Origin: Bacillota bacterium
GTDB lineage: Bacteria > Bacillota > Bacilli > Alicyclobacillales > Alicyclobacillaceae
Assembly (NCBI GenBank): GCA_021816665.1
Contig: JAKAXI010000124.1
Coordinates: 1-6,218 of the forward strand
Direction of reading: 5' to 3'
DNA length: 6,218 bases
Part shown: piece by piece, positions 1 through 6,218 of the stretch
Layout: each line of letters begins with the position of its first letter
Position numbering within the stretch: the stretch's first letter is position 1
The notes under the pieces: model-generated
Databases searched by the model: none
What the model saw: the letters and a program-made list of their open reading frames with translations, nothing else
What the model was told of the DNA's origin: nothing
Program-made: the position numbers and the translations under genes

Positions 1-2016
1 CAACTCCTTGTTGTGAGCTTCAACTCCCTGTAACTGCGCAGTCGCCTCTGCCTGCGCCGCAGTTCTCTCCGCCGCTTGGGCGCGAGCCTCAGCCTCCCGC
101 CACGCCGACTCCACTCTGCGCAGTTCCGCGTCAAAGTCCGTCTTCGTTGGAGTCTCGTCAGAAGCCACTGGGACACCTGCTGCTTCAGCTAGCGCGTAGT
201 GCATCGACCCACACACGGGACAAGGCGCCCCGTCGCCAAGGCGTGCTTGGAGACGTGCGATGAGGGCCGTCTCATTTGCCGCCAGGAACTGTTGCTGCGC
301 TTCCCGTGCCGCGTCAAGCTTCGCTTCCAAATCCAGAGCGATGTTGCGCTCTTCGAGTGCCCGCTGGCGCGACTCTGCAAGTGCCTTTTGCGCATGATCA
401 GCGTTCGCCTTGGTGACACGTTCCTCTTGCACTGCGTCGCGAAATGTCACAAGGCGGGACTCCACCCGCGTGCGCCACGTTTGTAAAGTTGAAAGCATCT
501 CCCTCGTACACGCCGGAGTGGTCCTCTCGAGGAGGTCGCGTTCCTGTTGCAGTCGCTCGAGCTCATTGTCCAACTGCCGTTCCTCGCCCTGTGCCATCTG
601 CGACGCTTTCGTTGCTGTCTGCAGAACAGTTTGGCGATCACGCAGTTTAACCTCCGCTGCATGCAACGCCTCACCTCGGACACGCCAAGCCTCAAAAACC
701 TTCTCGAGTGCAGCCAGTCTGCGCCGTTGCTCTGGTGTCACAGTATGAGTGGTAACCACGGCTTCAACCTCAGTCAGTTGCTGTTGGCAAGCCGCCGAAC
801 TTGCGTCTAGCCGATCGCGATCCTGAGCTGCTGAGGAAGCCGACGCGACGGCCTGCTCCAATGCAGATGCCGCAGTCAGACTGTCACTTTTCACCGCCAT
901 GAGATCGCGCTCAATTCGCTGTGCTTCGGTCAATCCGCCCAAGCGTTCTCGCAGTCCTGGCTCTTGTTCCTCTCTTCTCGTCCAAGCCTCATTGCGCCTC
1001 ACTGTCACACTGTCGAGCTCCGCCTTCGCGCGCTTCACTTCAATTTCTGCGATCTGCCACTGTGTCCGTGCCGCTTGCGCCAAACTTTCTGCTTCGCGAA
1101 AGGAGACAATGTGCGGCCAAACAGTGGTGGCCTGCCGATGTCGTTCAAGTGAATCGCGCAGCACATCGATACCACCCGCGCGCGACAGCAGGGCTTCTCG
1201 CTCGGCCTTGACCTCCTTGATGCGCCGCATCAGGTCAGAGACGCGCTGAAGCTCCTCCAACGTTTGGCGCGCGACGTGCCGCGCAGACCCTGCTTCGAAA
1301 AACTGATTTCTGGCCTCTTCCAGCGCCACTTCGTAGGCCTTCACGGCTCCCTCGGAGGCATCACCAAGCTCCGCCTGTTGGGCCTCAATTACTCCCCTCG
1401 CGTGTTCAGCTTCGCGACCGCGATCGGACACGCGTCGCAGTAGCGATTGGCCCAGGCGCTCGAGGCCAAACAGGCGCTCCGTCATTGCGTTTCGTTCGCT
1501 ACCGGTCAACTGCAAAAACTCCGCAAACTTACCTTGCGGCAACACAACCGCACGTGTGAAGTCGCTCTGTTCGAGACCGACAATCCCGAGAATGGCGCGG
1601 TCGACATCGCGCTTGCTGTCTGCCACAACAACAAGACCCGGGTCCTTGTCGTCGATTCCCCGCTCGAGCTGCAACAAGCGACTGGCCTGGTTCTGCACGG
1701 AGTACTCCCCTGTACCTCCGCGTCGGTAGAGGCGCTCGACCCGGTAGTGTTTTCGCTGCCTCCCAGCGCCGATGTCAAAGTCAAATGTGATCTCCAACTT
1801 CTTTTCGGCCTGGTTCAGAATCCCCTGCGTGCTGCGATCGGCGCGTACAACGTGGCCGTACAGGGCAAGGGTAATGGCGTCCAAAATGGAGGACTTGCCA
1901 CTCCCAGTGGGTCCAAAAATCCCGAACATCCCAAGTTCAGTCAGTTTCGTAAAGTCAATCTCCTGCCGCTCCCGGAAACTGTTTAACCCGGCGATACTCA
2001 AACGAATAGGTTTCAT
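1..2016 (-). CDS. sbcC: SbcC, ATPase/coiled-coil subunit of SbcCD nuclease (partial; C-terminal half outside window)
   Basis: This is the Rad50-like SMC-family subunit of the SbcCD complex, which uses ATP to control SbcD nuclease action on DNA hairpins and blocked double-strand ends in the cytoplasm. I translated the frame by hand from ATG 2016 to base 1: 672 codons without a stop. The N-terminus (MKPIRLSIAGLNSF) is typical of SbcC. The Walker A motif GPTGSGKSS is at residues 35-43, and the Q-loop region LPQGKFAEFL lies around Q161. A long Glu/Arg/Gln/Ala-rich stretch, about residues 180-590, fits the ascending coiled-coil arm. It ends in the zinc hook CPVC at 599-602, after which the returning arm begins. 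The signature motif, Walker B and D-loop would lie beyond the left edge. With the hook near residue 600, a full length of roughly 1,100-1,200 residues is expected (inference). The start is fixed by an ATGA overlap with sbcD and a strong upstream GGAGG. Confidence 0.95.
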   Translation of the reverse strand, partial: MKPIRLSIAGLNSFRERQEIDFTKLTELGMFGIFGPTGSGKSSILDAITLALYGHVVRADRSTQGILNQAEKKLEITFDFDIGAGRQRKHYRVERLYRRGGTGEYSVQNQASRLLQLERGIDDKDPGLVVVADSKRDVDRAILGIVGLEQSDFTRAVVLPQGKFAEFLQLTGSERNAMTERLFGLERLGQSLLRRVSDRGREAEHARGVIEAQQAELGDASEGAVKAYEVALEEARNQFFEAGSARHVARQTLEELQRVSDLMRRIKEVKAEREALLSRAGGIDVLRDSLERHRQATTVWPHIVSFREAESLAQAARTQWQIAEIEVKRAKAELDSVTVRRNEAWTRREEQEPGLRERLGGLTEAQRIERDLMAVKSDSLTAASALEQAVASASSAAQDRDRLDASSAACQQQLTEVEAVVTTHTVTPEQRRRLAALEKVFEAWRVRGEALHAAEVKLRDRQTVLQTATKASQMAQGEERQLDNELERLQQERDLLERTTPACTREMLSTLQTWRTRVESRLVTFRDAVQEERVTKANADHAQKALAESRQRALEERNIALDLEAKLDAAREAQQQFLAANETALIARLQARLGDGAPCPVCGSMHYALAEAAGVPVASDETPTKTDFDAELRRVESAWREAEARAQAAERTAAQAEATAQLQGVEAHNKEL

Positions 2017-3308
2017 GCGCCAACCCCCTCCACGCCATCCCCGGCGGGGGTTGGCTTCTCCTGACCCCCTGCGTCCCCAGGCATCTCTTCCGCCTCCTGC
2101 ACGAGTTCAAGAAATAGCTTCACCAACTCATCGTCAGCCTCTGTCTTCGAGCGGTCCGTAAAGAACTTACGGAATAGTTCCTCCACCGACAGCCCTGTCG
2201 GAGTTTCCGCCAGCTCTCCGTCCCTGTCCGGTGTTTGTTCTGGAAAGATCGGACGGATGTGGACAAATCCGGGGTGCAAGTCCCGCAACCAGTGAATCTC
2301 TTCGAGCTGCAGACCCGTCTCGACCAGGACCTCCAAGTCAATCCACGCGTCTGCGTCGCGTCCCTCCTCAACCCACTGCATCACTTGAGCGAGGCCTTGT
2401 GTCGCCTTCCAGCGCACGAGCGGTTTGCCGCTGTGAAGAGGAACCTCCCGAATCGCGACCGCTTCTCCCGGGACCGCGTCAATGACGACCACAGACTTTG
2501 TCTGACCCGCTTCCGAAAAGCTGTAGCAGAGCGGCGAACCCGCGTAACGCACAGGCACCGGGGCTCCGTCAACTGCTTGAGGTCGATGCAAGTGTCCAAG
2601 CGCAACATACTGTGCAGACGCTGGAAACGCAGAGGCATGGACAGCGTACGCGCCACCAATTTGAATTTGGATCTCTGATTCAGACTCAATGCCGCCTTGC
2701 ACGTAGAGGTGACTCATGCCCAAGTTCACCGTGTCGGCTCGAAAGTGTTCGGCCAGCGCTGAAAACCACTCACCAATTCTCCGACTGTAGTTAGCCTGGA
2801 GCTCTTCCTCATCTAAGGTTTTGGCCAGCACCTCATTCAGTCGAGATTCGGACGGATAGGGCAAGAGAGCGATCACGCAGTGGTCTCTGCAACCTGGAAT
2901 CGCCAACTCGACGTAGCCGACGCCTGCATCTACACGCGTGACGCGATTTGGATCAACAGGCGTCGGGCGAAGGTCGTCTTTGGGCAGTCCCATCAAAGTA
3001 ATTCCCAGCTTGTCGGCAATTGGGCGAGCTGCGCGAATGCGCTCGGCGTTGTCGTGGTTGCCTGCAATCACCACAACCGCGCGCTTGCCTCCGGCTGACA
3101 ACCCGTCAAGCGCGCGATAGAACAAGGCCTCTGCATCGGCGCTCGGGTTGACCGTCTGATAGACGTCACCTGCTATCAGCACTAGGTCAATGGACTCGGC
3201 ATTGCATAAGGCGATCAGTTCGTCCACGACCGCAGCCTGTTCTGCCGTGCGGTCCCGGCCCTCCAAGGTCTTACCAAAGTGCCAGTCAGCCGTATGTAAA
3301 ATGCGCAT
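2013..3308 (-). CDS. sbcD: SbcD, Mre11-type metallophosphoesterase nuclease subunit
   Basis: This is the nuclease subunit of SbcCD, a Mn-dependent 3'-5' double-strand exonuclease and single-strand or hairpin endonuclease. From ATG 3308 it has 431 residues, slightly longer than many SbcD proteins (about 380-410). All calcineurin-like metal-site motifs are visible: DWH at 8-10, GD at 47-48, GNHD at 83-86, SHLY with H200, and GHLH at 238-241, so the active site looks intact. The part after about residue 300 matches the usual SbcD capping and C-terminal region (LSVEELFRKFF). The last 25 or so residues are a low-complexity Gly/Pro/Glu tail. I chose ATG 3308 because the family begins MRILHTADWH and a GGGGG site sits 6 nt upstream. 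The alternative ATG at 3368 overlaps the stop of the upstream gene as ATGA and would add 20 residues unlike the family. The stop overlaps the sbcC start. Confidence 0.95.
   Translation of the reverse strand: MRILHTADWHFGKTLEGRDRTAEQAAVVDELIALCNAESIDLVLIAGDVYQTVNPSADAEALFYRALDGLSAGGKRAVVVIAGNHDNAERIRAARPIADKLGITLMGLPKDDLRPTPVDPNRVTRVDAGVGYVELAIPGCRDHCVIALLPYPSESRLNEVLAKTLDEEELQANYSRRIGEWFSALAEHFRADTVNLGMSHLYVQGGIESESEIQIQIGGAYAVHASAFPASAQYVALGHLHRPQAVDGAPVPVRYAGSPLCYSFSEAGQTKSVVVIDAVPGEAVAIREVPLHSGKPLVRWKATQGLAQVMQWVEEGRDADAWIDLEVLVETGLQLEEIHWLRDLHPGFVHIRPIFPEQTPDRDGELAETPTGLSVEELFRKFFTDRSKTEADDELVKLFLELVQEAEEMPGDAGGQEKPTPAGDGVEGVGA
2024..2031 (-). promoter_or_regulatory. Ribosome binding site of sbcC
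   Basis: Read on the minus strand, GGAGGGGG ends 7 nt before the sbcC ATG at 2016. It lies inside the last codons of sbcD. With the ATGA stop-start overlap (2013-2016) it supports coupled translation of the two subunits and fixes the sbcC start. Confidence 0.75.
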
Positions 3309-3313
3309 CTGAA

Positions 3314-3320
3314 TCCCCCA
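3314..3320 (-). promoter_or_regulatory. Candidate ribosome binding site for the downstream sbcD start
   Basis: On the minus strand TGGGGGA is followed, 5 nt later, by ATG 3308. GGGGG differs from consensus GGAGG at one base. The alternative ATG at 3368 is preceded by a GC-rich alternating tract and shows no comparable purine-rich site, so this element helps decide the start. Confidence 0.5.
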
Positions 3321-3364
3321 GTTCGTACAGATGGTCTTGATTCCGTGTGGACTTTGCTCGTCTG

Positions 3365-4171
3365 TCATGAAAACCCGCGCGCGCGGACATTGTTCAACGC
3401 TTTTGTCACGGCACGTTTGACTTTTGGCCGTTCGTCGGCGACAAGCGTATCCAGCACCTGCTGCGCCCGCGGCGCCAGTTTCGCTCCATCAGCGGCAGAG
3501 AACATCATGGCAAGATTCCAGCGAACCTGTTCGTCGTTGTGCGTGACCCACTGATGCAAACGGGTCACAACGTCGTCCGGATAGTAACGCGCGAGCCCAG
3601 CCCCAAGCGCAAACGGGCCGAGGTTGTTCGACACATACTGCGAGCTGTCCGCGAGCAGCAGCTCTAACGCGTCCAAGATGGGACCCGCAAAACTTGGATT
3701 ACGTGACCGACCGGCATACATCAGCGCCAACAACGCGGCACGACGGACGTTTTCAGAGGCGTCCTTGATCCAGGTCATGACAGTTGGATAAAATTCGCTG
3801 AAGTGATTCTCGAGCACGTCGCCTGCGGCACTCGCGGCCCACTCCCGCACCTCCCAGTGCGGTCGAGCGGCCAAGTCGCGCAGTTGACGAGCAACATCGG
3901 TTGGGTTTGCGTCATAGGCAGCAGCGTACACCATAGCCCCGACTTCGGCTCCCGTGTCACTCGCGCTATCACAGAGAACGCCAGCGACGCGCAGGCGCTC
4001 ATCACTCGTGCCATAACGCGTCAGTATTTCTCGAATCGCGAGCCGCTTGACCTTCGCACTCGCGGTCCCTGCATGGGGCGTCACCTGTGACTCGAGGACC
4101 TCCACGAGGTCAGGCATGCAGTCCTCCGCGATCGCGATGCGAAGTCGATGTTTCCAATCCATACTGTCCAT
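3365..4171 (-). CDS. HEAT-repeat protein, possibly of the DNA alkylation repair (AlkC/AlkD-like) superfamily
   Basis: This is a 268-residue, all-helical protein with no signal peptide or membrane segment, so probably cytoplasmic. Repeated HEAT-like helical units are visible: WEVREWAASAAGDVL (106-120), a WIKDASENVRRAALLAL unit (134-150), DSSQYVSNNLGPFALG (175-190), DEQVRWNLAMMFSA (213-226) and PKVKRAVTKALNNV (249-262). The NVRRA unit followed by a D-S-x-Y-V unit resembles AlkC/AlkD-type DNA alkylation repair proteins, which are HEAT-fold DNA glycosylases. I cannot assign catalytic residues, so it could equally be a non-enzymatic HEAT scaffold. ATG 4171 was chosen because GAGGAG lies 7 nt upstream. 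The frame stays open upstream to 4456, but that part is antisense to fhs and lacks helical repeats. A second ATG at 4162 is possible. It is the first gene of the sbcDC cluster, which supports a DNA repair role by context only. Confidence 0.8.
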   Translation of the reverse strand: MDSMDWKHRLRIAIAEDCMPDLVEVLESQVTPHAGTASAKVKRLAIREILTRYGTSDERLRVAGVLCDSASDTGAEVGAMVYAAAYDANPTDVARQLRDLAARPHWEVREWAASAAGDVLENHFSEFYPTVMTWIKDASENVRRAALLALMYAGRSRNPSFAGPILDALELLLADSSQYVSNNLGPFALGAGLARYYPDDVVTRLHQWVTHNDEQVRWNLAMMFSAADGAKLAPRAQQVLDTLVADERPKVKRAVTKALNNVRARGFS

Positions 4172-4178
4172 GGCTGAT

Positions 4179-4184
4179 CTCCTC
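4179..4184 (-). promoter_or_regulatory. Ribosome binding site of the HEAT-repeat gene
   Basis: On the minus strand GAGGAG lies 7 nt before ATG 4171. It is the best Shine-Dalgarno match near any in-frame start of this gene and is the main reason for rejecting the longer open frame that reaches back into fhs. Confidence 0.75.
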
Positions 4185-4190
4185 GTCTCA

Positions 4191-4221
4191 GTTATATCAA
4201 AATCTCGCCAAGTGGGGGCAA
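4191..4221 (-). promoter_or_regulatory. Weak candidate promoter for the HEAT-sbcD-sbcC cluster
   Basis: On the minus strand TATAAC (4196-4191) matches a -10 at five of six positions. Upstream TTGCCC (4221-4216) matches a -35 at four of six, but with a long 19-bp spacer. A start about 7 nt downstream would fall at the edge of the ribosome binding site, leaving almost no 5' leader, so this may not be the functional promoter. Confidence 0.22.
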
Positions 4222-4222
4222 A

Positions 4223-4251
4223 TTGACATAGAATGGTGTCCAGGATGTGAA
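4223..4251 (+). promoter_or_regulatory. Candidate sigma-A promoter for fhs
   Basis: A perfect -35 hexamer TTGACA (4223-4228) is followed, after 17 bp, by TGTGAA (4246-4251), which matches TATAAT at only three of six positions. The location, about 90 bp upstream of the fhs start in the divergent intergenic region, is right. A transcript from here would start near 4258 and carry a leader of about 85 nt. The weak -10 keeps confidence moderate. Confidence 0.45.
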
Positions 4252-4257
4252 ACTCTA

Positions 4258-4289
4258 GAGGGTAGGAGCACGGTGACACGCTCTGCCTC
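4258..4289 (+). other. Possible stem-loop in the fhs leader
   Basis: GAGG (4258-4261) can pair with CCTC (4286-4289), and GAGC (4266-4269) with GCTC (4280-4283). This leaves an internal loop and a 10-nt apical loop. It lies in the expected fhs leader. The stem is short and interrupted, no run of U follows it, and it does not match any riboswitch consensus I can recall, so its significance is doubtful. Confidence 0.25.
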
Positions 4290-4326
4290 GGGGAATGAAC
4301 TAAGATGAAAGCGGCAACAGTCGTAC

Positions 4327-4334
4327 AAAGGTGG
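4327..4334 (+). promoter_or_regulatory. Ribosome binding site of fhs
   Basis: AAAGGTGG sits 9 nt before GTG 4344 and differs from AAAGGAGG by one base. Together with the in-frame TAG at 4338-4340 it limits the start to GTG 4344 or the adjacent GTG 4347. Confidence 0.65.
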
Positions 4335-4343
4335 CGATAGACA

Positions 4344-6035
4344 GTGGTGACAGGCACGGAAGTGGGCAAAAGTGACATTGAAATTGCGCGTGAGGCGGAG
4401 TTGCTGTCAATCGCGGAAGTAGCGCAAAAACTGGGCCTCTGTGAAGAGGACATCATCCCTTACGGTCGATACAAAGCGAAAATCGACCTTGCTGTGCGAC
4501 AGCGCTACCCGCAACAGTCGACTGGCAAACTGATCCTCGTTACTGCGATGAGCCCAACCCCCGCCGGAGAAGGCAAATCGACAGTCACCGTTGGGCTCGC
4601 TCAAGCGCTCAACCGGTTGGGTAAGCTCACCGTCGCGACACTGCGCGAACCCTCGCTCGGACCGAACTTCGGTCTCAAAGGTGGCGCCGCGGGAGGCGGC
4701 TACTCACAGGTCGTGCCGATGGAGGACATCAACCTCCACTTCACGGGCGACTTTCACGCCATCACAACGGCTCATAACTTGTTAGCGGCCGTGATCGATA
4801 ACCACCTTTATCAAGGCAATGAACTCCGGCTCGACCCCGCACGGATAGTCTGGAAACGCGTCCTCGACATGAACGACCGCGCGCTGCGCCAAACTGTCAT
4901 CGGGCTTGGCGGTAAGACCAATGGAGTCACGCGCGAAAGCGGCTTTGACATCACAGTTGCCTCGGAAATCATGGCGATTCTCTGTCTGGTGGAAGACCTC
5001 CAGGAGTTGAAGCACGCAATCGGCGAAATCCTCATTGGCTACACCTACGACAAGGAACCAGTGTACGTTCGCGACCTACATGTGGAAGGTGCCATGACTG
5101 CAGTTCTCAAAGACGCCATCATGCCGAATTTGGTCCAGACGCTGGAAGGCACACCTGCCGTCATCCACGGCGGCCCGTTCGCAAACATCGCGCACGGCTG
5201 CAACAGTCTCATTGCAACCAAGACGGCCCTCCAACTCGGCGAGTACGTCGTGACAGAGGCCGGCTTTGGCGCGGACCTGGGAGCGGAAAAGTTTTTCGAT
5301 ATCAAATGCCGCAAGGGTGAACTCCGTCCAGATGCCGCCGTGATCGTCGCGACAGTTCGAGCGCTGAAGTACCACGGTGGCGTTGCAAAGAAAGATTTAA
5401 AAGCAGAGAACCTCGACGCAATTCGAGCTGGATTTGCAAATTTGGCTCATCACACGCGCATCGTGAGTCGGGCACATGTACCGTTTGTCATCGCCCTCAA
5501 TCGCTTCACGTCAGACACAGACGCCGAACTTGCACTGGTTCGTCACCTTTGCGACGAGCACGGATTCCCGGTCGCGACTGCCAATGTCTGGGCGGAGGGC
5601 GGACGAGGCGGCGAACAACTCGCCGAGCTAGTCGTGCAGACCGTTGAGTCGTCAGCGTCGTCGTTTCAACCCATTTACGACTTATCGGGATCAATTGAAG
5701 AGCGGATTGAAGACATTTGCAAGCGGGTGTACGAGGCCTCCGGTGTTGTCTTCACAGATGAAGCAAGGCGGCAGATCAAAGACTGCGAGGTCCACGGTTG
5801 GGACCACCTGCCGATTTGCGTGGCCAAGACTCAATACTCGTTCTCCGACAACCCAAAGGCAATTGGAAATCCGGAAGGATTCATCGTTTCTGTGCGCGGC
5901 ATTCGACCGTCGCTCGGCGCGGGCTTCCTGGTTTGTCTCACCGGCGACATCATGACAATGCCTGGATTGCCAAAGGACCCTGCTGCACTACACATCGACG
6001 TCGACGAACAGGGCCACATTACAGGCCTGTTCTAA
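4344..6035 (+). CDS. fhs: Formate-tetrahydrofolate ligase (10-formyl-THF synthetase)
   Basis: Fhs joins formate to tetrahydrofolate with ATP hydrolysis, giving 10-formyl-THF for purine synthesis, initiator Met-tRNA formylation and other one-carbon reactions; it is cytosolic and homotetrameric in characterised members. The 563 residues match the family length of about 555-560. Visible hallmarks are the ATP-binding P-loop TPAGEGKST at 72-80, the glycine-rich signature [11 protein letters not shown] at 110-120 followed by [12 protein letters not shown], and the second signature [12 protein letters not shown] at 335-346. The C-terminus [10 protein letters not shown]...GLF is also typical, so the gene looks intact. 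Translation probably starts at GTG 4344, since an in-frame TAG is at 4338-4340 and AAAGGTGG lies 9 nt upstream; GTG 4347 or 4362 are alternatives. It stands alone, transcribed divergently from the repair cluster, with no folate gene beside it in the window. Confidence 0.97.
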   Translation: MVTGTEVGKSDIEIAREAELLSIAEVAQKLGLCEEDIIPYGRYKAKIDLAVRQRYPQQSTGKLILVTAMSPTPAGEGKSTVTVGLAQALNRLGKLTVATLREPSLGPNFGLKGGAAGGGYSQVVPMEDINLHFTGDFHAITTAHNLLAAVIDNHLYQGNELRLDPARIVWKRVLDMNDRALRQTVIGLGGKTNGVTRESGFDITVASEIMAILCLVEDLQELKHAIGEILIGYTYDKEPVYVRDLHVEGAMTAVLKDAIMPNLVQTLEGTPAVIHGGPFANIAHGCNSLIATKTALQLGEYVVTEAGFGADLGAEKFFDIKCRKGELRPDAAVIVATVRALKYHGGVAKKDLKAENLDAIRAGFANLAHHTRIVSRAHVPFVIALNRFTSDTDAELALVRHLCDEHGFPVATANVWAEGGRGGEQLAELVVQTVESSASSFQPIYDLSGSIEERIEDICKRVYEASGVVFTDEARRQIKDCEVHGWDHLPICVAKTQYSFSDNPKAIGNPEGFIVSVRGIRPSLGAGFLVCLTGDIMTMPGLPKDPAALHIDVDEQGHITGLF

Positions 6036-6053
6036 GGCTCTAAACCCAGCGCC

Positions 6054-6086
6054 GGCCGCCCTTGCGAAATGCACTGTAGGGCGGCC
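6054..6086. terminator. GC-rich inverted repeat after fhs, possible terminator
   Basis: GGCCGCCCT (6054-6062) is the exact reverse complement of AGGGCGGCC (6078-6086), with a 15-nt loop, starting 18 nt after the fhs stop. A stable 9-bp hairpin here could mark the 3' end of fhs and, being symmetric, of the convergent gene at the right edge. Neither side has a clear T-tract (CTCGCTT follows on the plus strand), so it is not a textbook intrinsic terminator; it may act with Rho or protect the transcript end. Confidence 0.5.
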
Positions 6087-6133
6087 CTCGCTTAGGCCGG
6101 ATCCTTGCCTGCCAGTCCGACGTCCGGAACAAG

Positions 6134-6217
6134 TCAACGGCCGTGTAAACTCTGCATGATCGCCGTGAAGAAGCGCTGCATCTCAGCCTGCATCTGATAA
6201 AATTGGTGACTTAACGC
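6134..6217 (-). CDS. C-terminal end of an unidentified convergent gene (partial, tentative)
   Basis: On the minus strand the frame entering from the right edge reads 27 codons and then TGA at 6136-6134; the other two minus frames hit stops almost at once. The peptide has a regular spread of hydrophobic residues between polar ones (FYQMQAEMQRFF, then AIMQSLHGR), as in an amphipathic helix or coiled coil ending a protein. Its convergent arrangement with fhs, with a GC-rich hairpin between the two stops, fits a gene end. A run of 27 open codons can easily occur by chance, so this is tentative. I do not recognise the family. Confidence 0.4.
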   Translation of the reverse strand, partial: ALSHQFYQMQAEMQRFFTAIMQSLHGR

Positions 6218-6218
6218 G

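Noticed and set aside
199..1249. Several overlapping plus-strand open frames of 60-116 codons
   Set aside because: All lie antisense to the continuous SbcC coiled-coil frame. GC-rich, Arg/Ala/Glu-rich coding sequence commonly leaves the opposite strand open; the products are Ser/Arg/Cys-rich and do not look like proteins.
1447..1986. A 179-codon plus-strand open frame
   Set aside because: It is antisense to the SbcC N-terminal ATPase region, where the minus-strand translation gives clear Walker A and Q-loop motifs; its own product shows no recognisable domain.
4229..4343. ZTP or THF riboswitch upstream of fhs
   Set aside because: Both classes occur upstream of one-carbon genes, so I looked, but the conserved blocks I recall for them (such as the CCGCCUGGGC-type ZTP segment) are absent. 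A covariance-model search would decide.
4172..4456. Upstream extension of the HEAT-repeat gene to ATG 4456
   Set aside because: The extra 95 residues lack HEAT character, overlap the start of fhs in antisense, and have no ribosome binding site comparable to the GAGGAG before ATG 4171.
5076..5375. Minus-strand open frames inside fhs
   Set aside because: They are antisense shadows of a fully conserved Fhs coding region and have no identifiable domains.
6157..6198. Short plus-strand open frame of 13 codons (starting MIAVKKRC)
   Set aside because: It is very short, has no convincing ribosome binding site, and overlaps the more plausible minus-strand gene end.

Overview
The window looks like ordinary chromosomal DNA from a moderately GC-rich bacterium (my impression is mid to high fifties per cent GC; not counted). 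The Fhs sequence, the purine-rich Shine-Dalgarno sites and a GTG start suggest a Firmicute, perhaps a GC-rich Bacillales lineage such as the Alicyclobacillaceae. That placement is an inference from overall sequence feel, not from an alignment. No mobile element, CRISPR array, tRNA or rRNA was seen.

Layout: positions 1-4171 carry a tight minus-strand cluster. In transcription order it holds a HEAT-repeat protein resembling the DNA alkylation repair (AlkC/AlkD-like) superfamily (4171-3365), the nuclease gene sbcD (3308-2013, possibly starting at 3368), and the ATPase gene sbcC (from 2016, running off the left edge after 672 codons, just past its zinc-hook CxxC). The sbcD stop and sbcC start overlap as ATGA. 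The HEAT gene stop and the upstream candidate sbcD start form a second ATGA. The three genes are therefore probably co-transcribed. SbcC and SbcD make the SbcCD (Mre11-Rad50 type) complex that opens DNA hairpins and processes blocked double-strand ends. The HEAT protein may be a repair partner, but that is a guess from context and fold.

A divergent intergenic region (4172-4343) separates this cluster from fhs on the plus strand (4344-6035), which encodes a full-length formate-tetrahydrofolate ligase of one-carbon metabolism. The region carries a candidate sigma-A promoter for fhs and a possible small hairpin in its leader; no known riboswitch could be recognised. fhs has no obvious functional link to the repair cluster.

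After fhs come a GC-rich perfect 9-bp inverted repeat (6054-6086) and, at the right edge, what may be the last 27 codons of a convergent minus-strand gene. I did not find a convincing undescribed system. The most worthwhile lead is the HEAT/AlkD-like gene placed at the head of an sbcDC operon.
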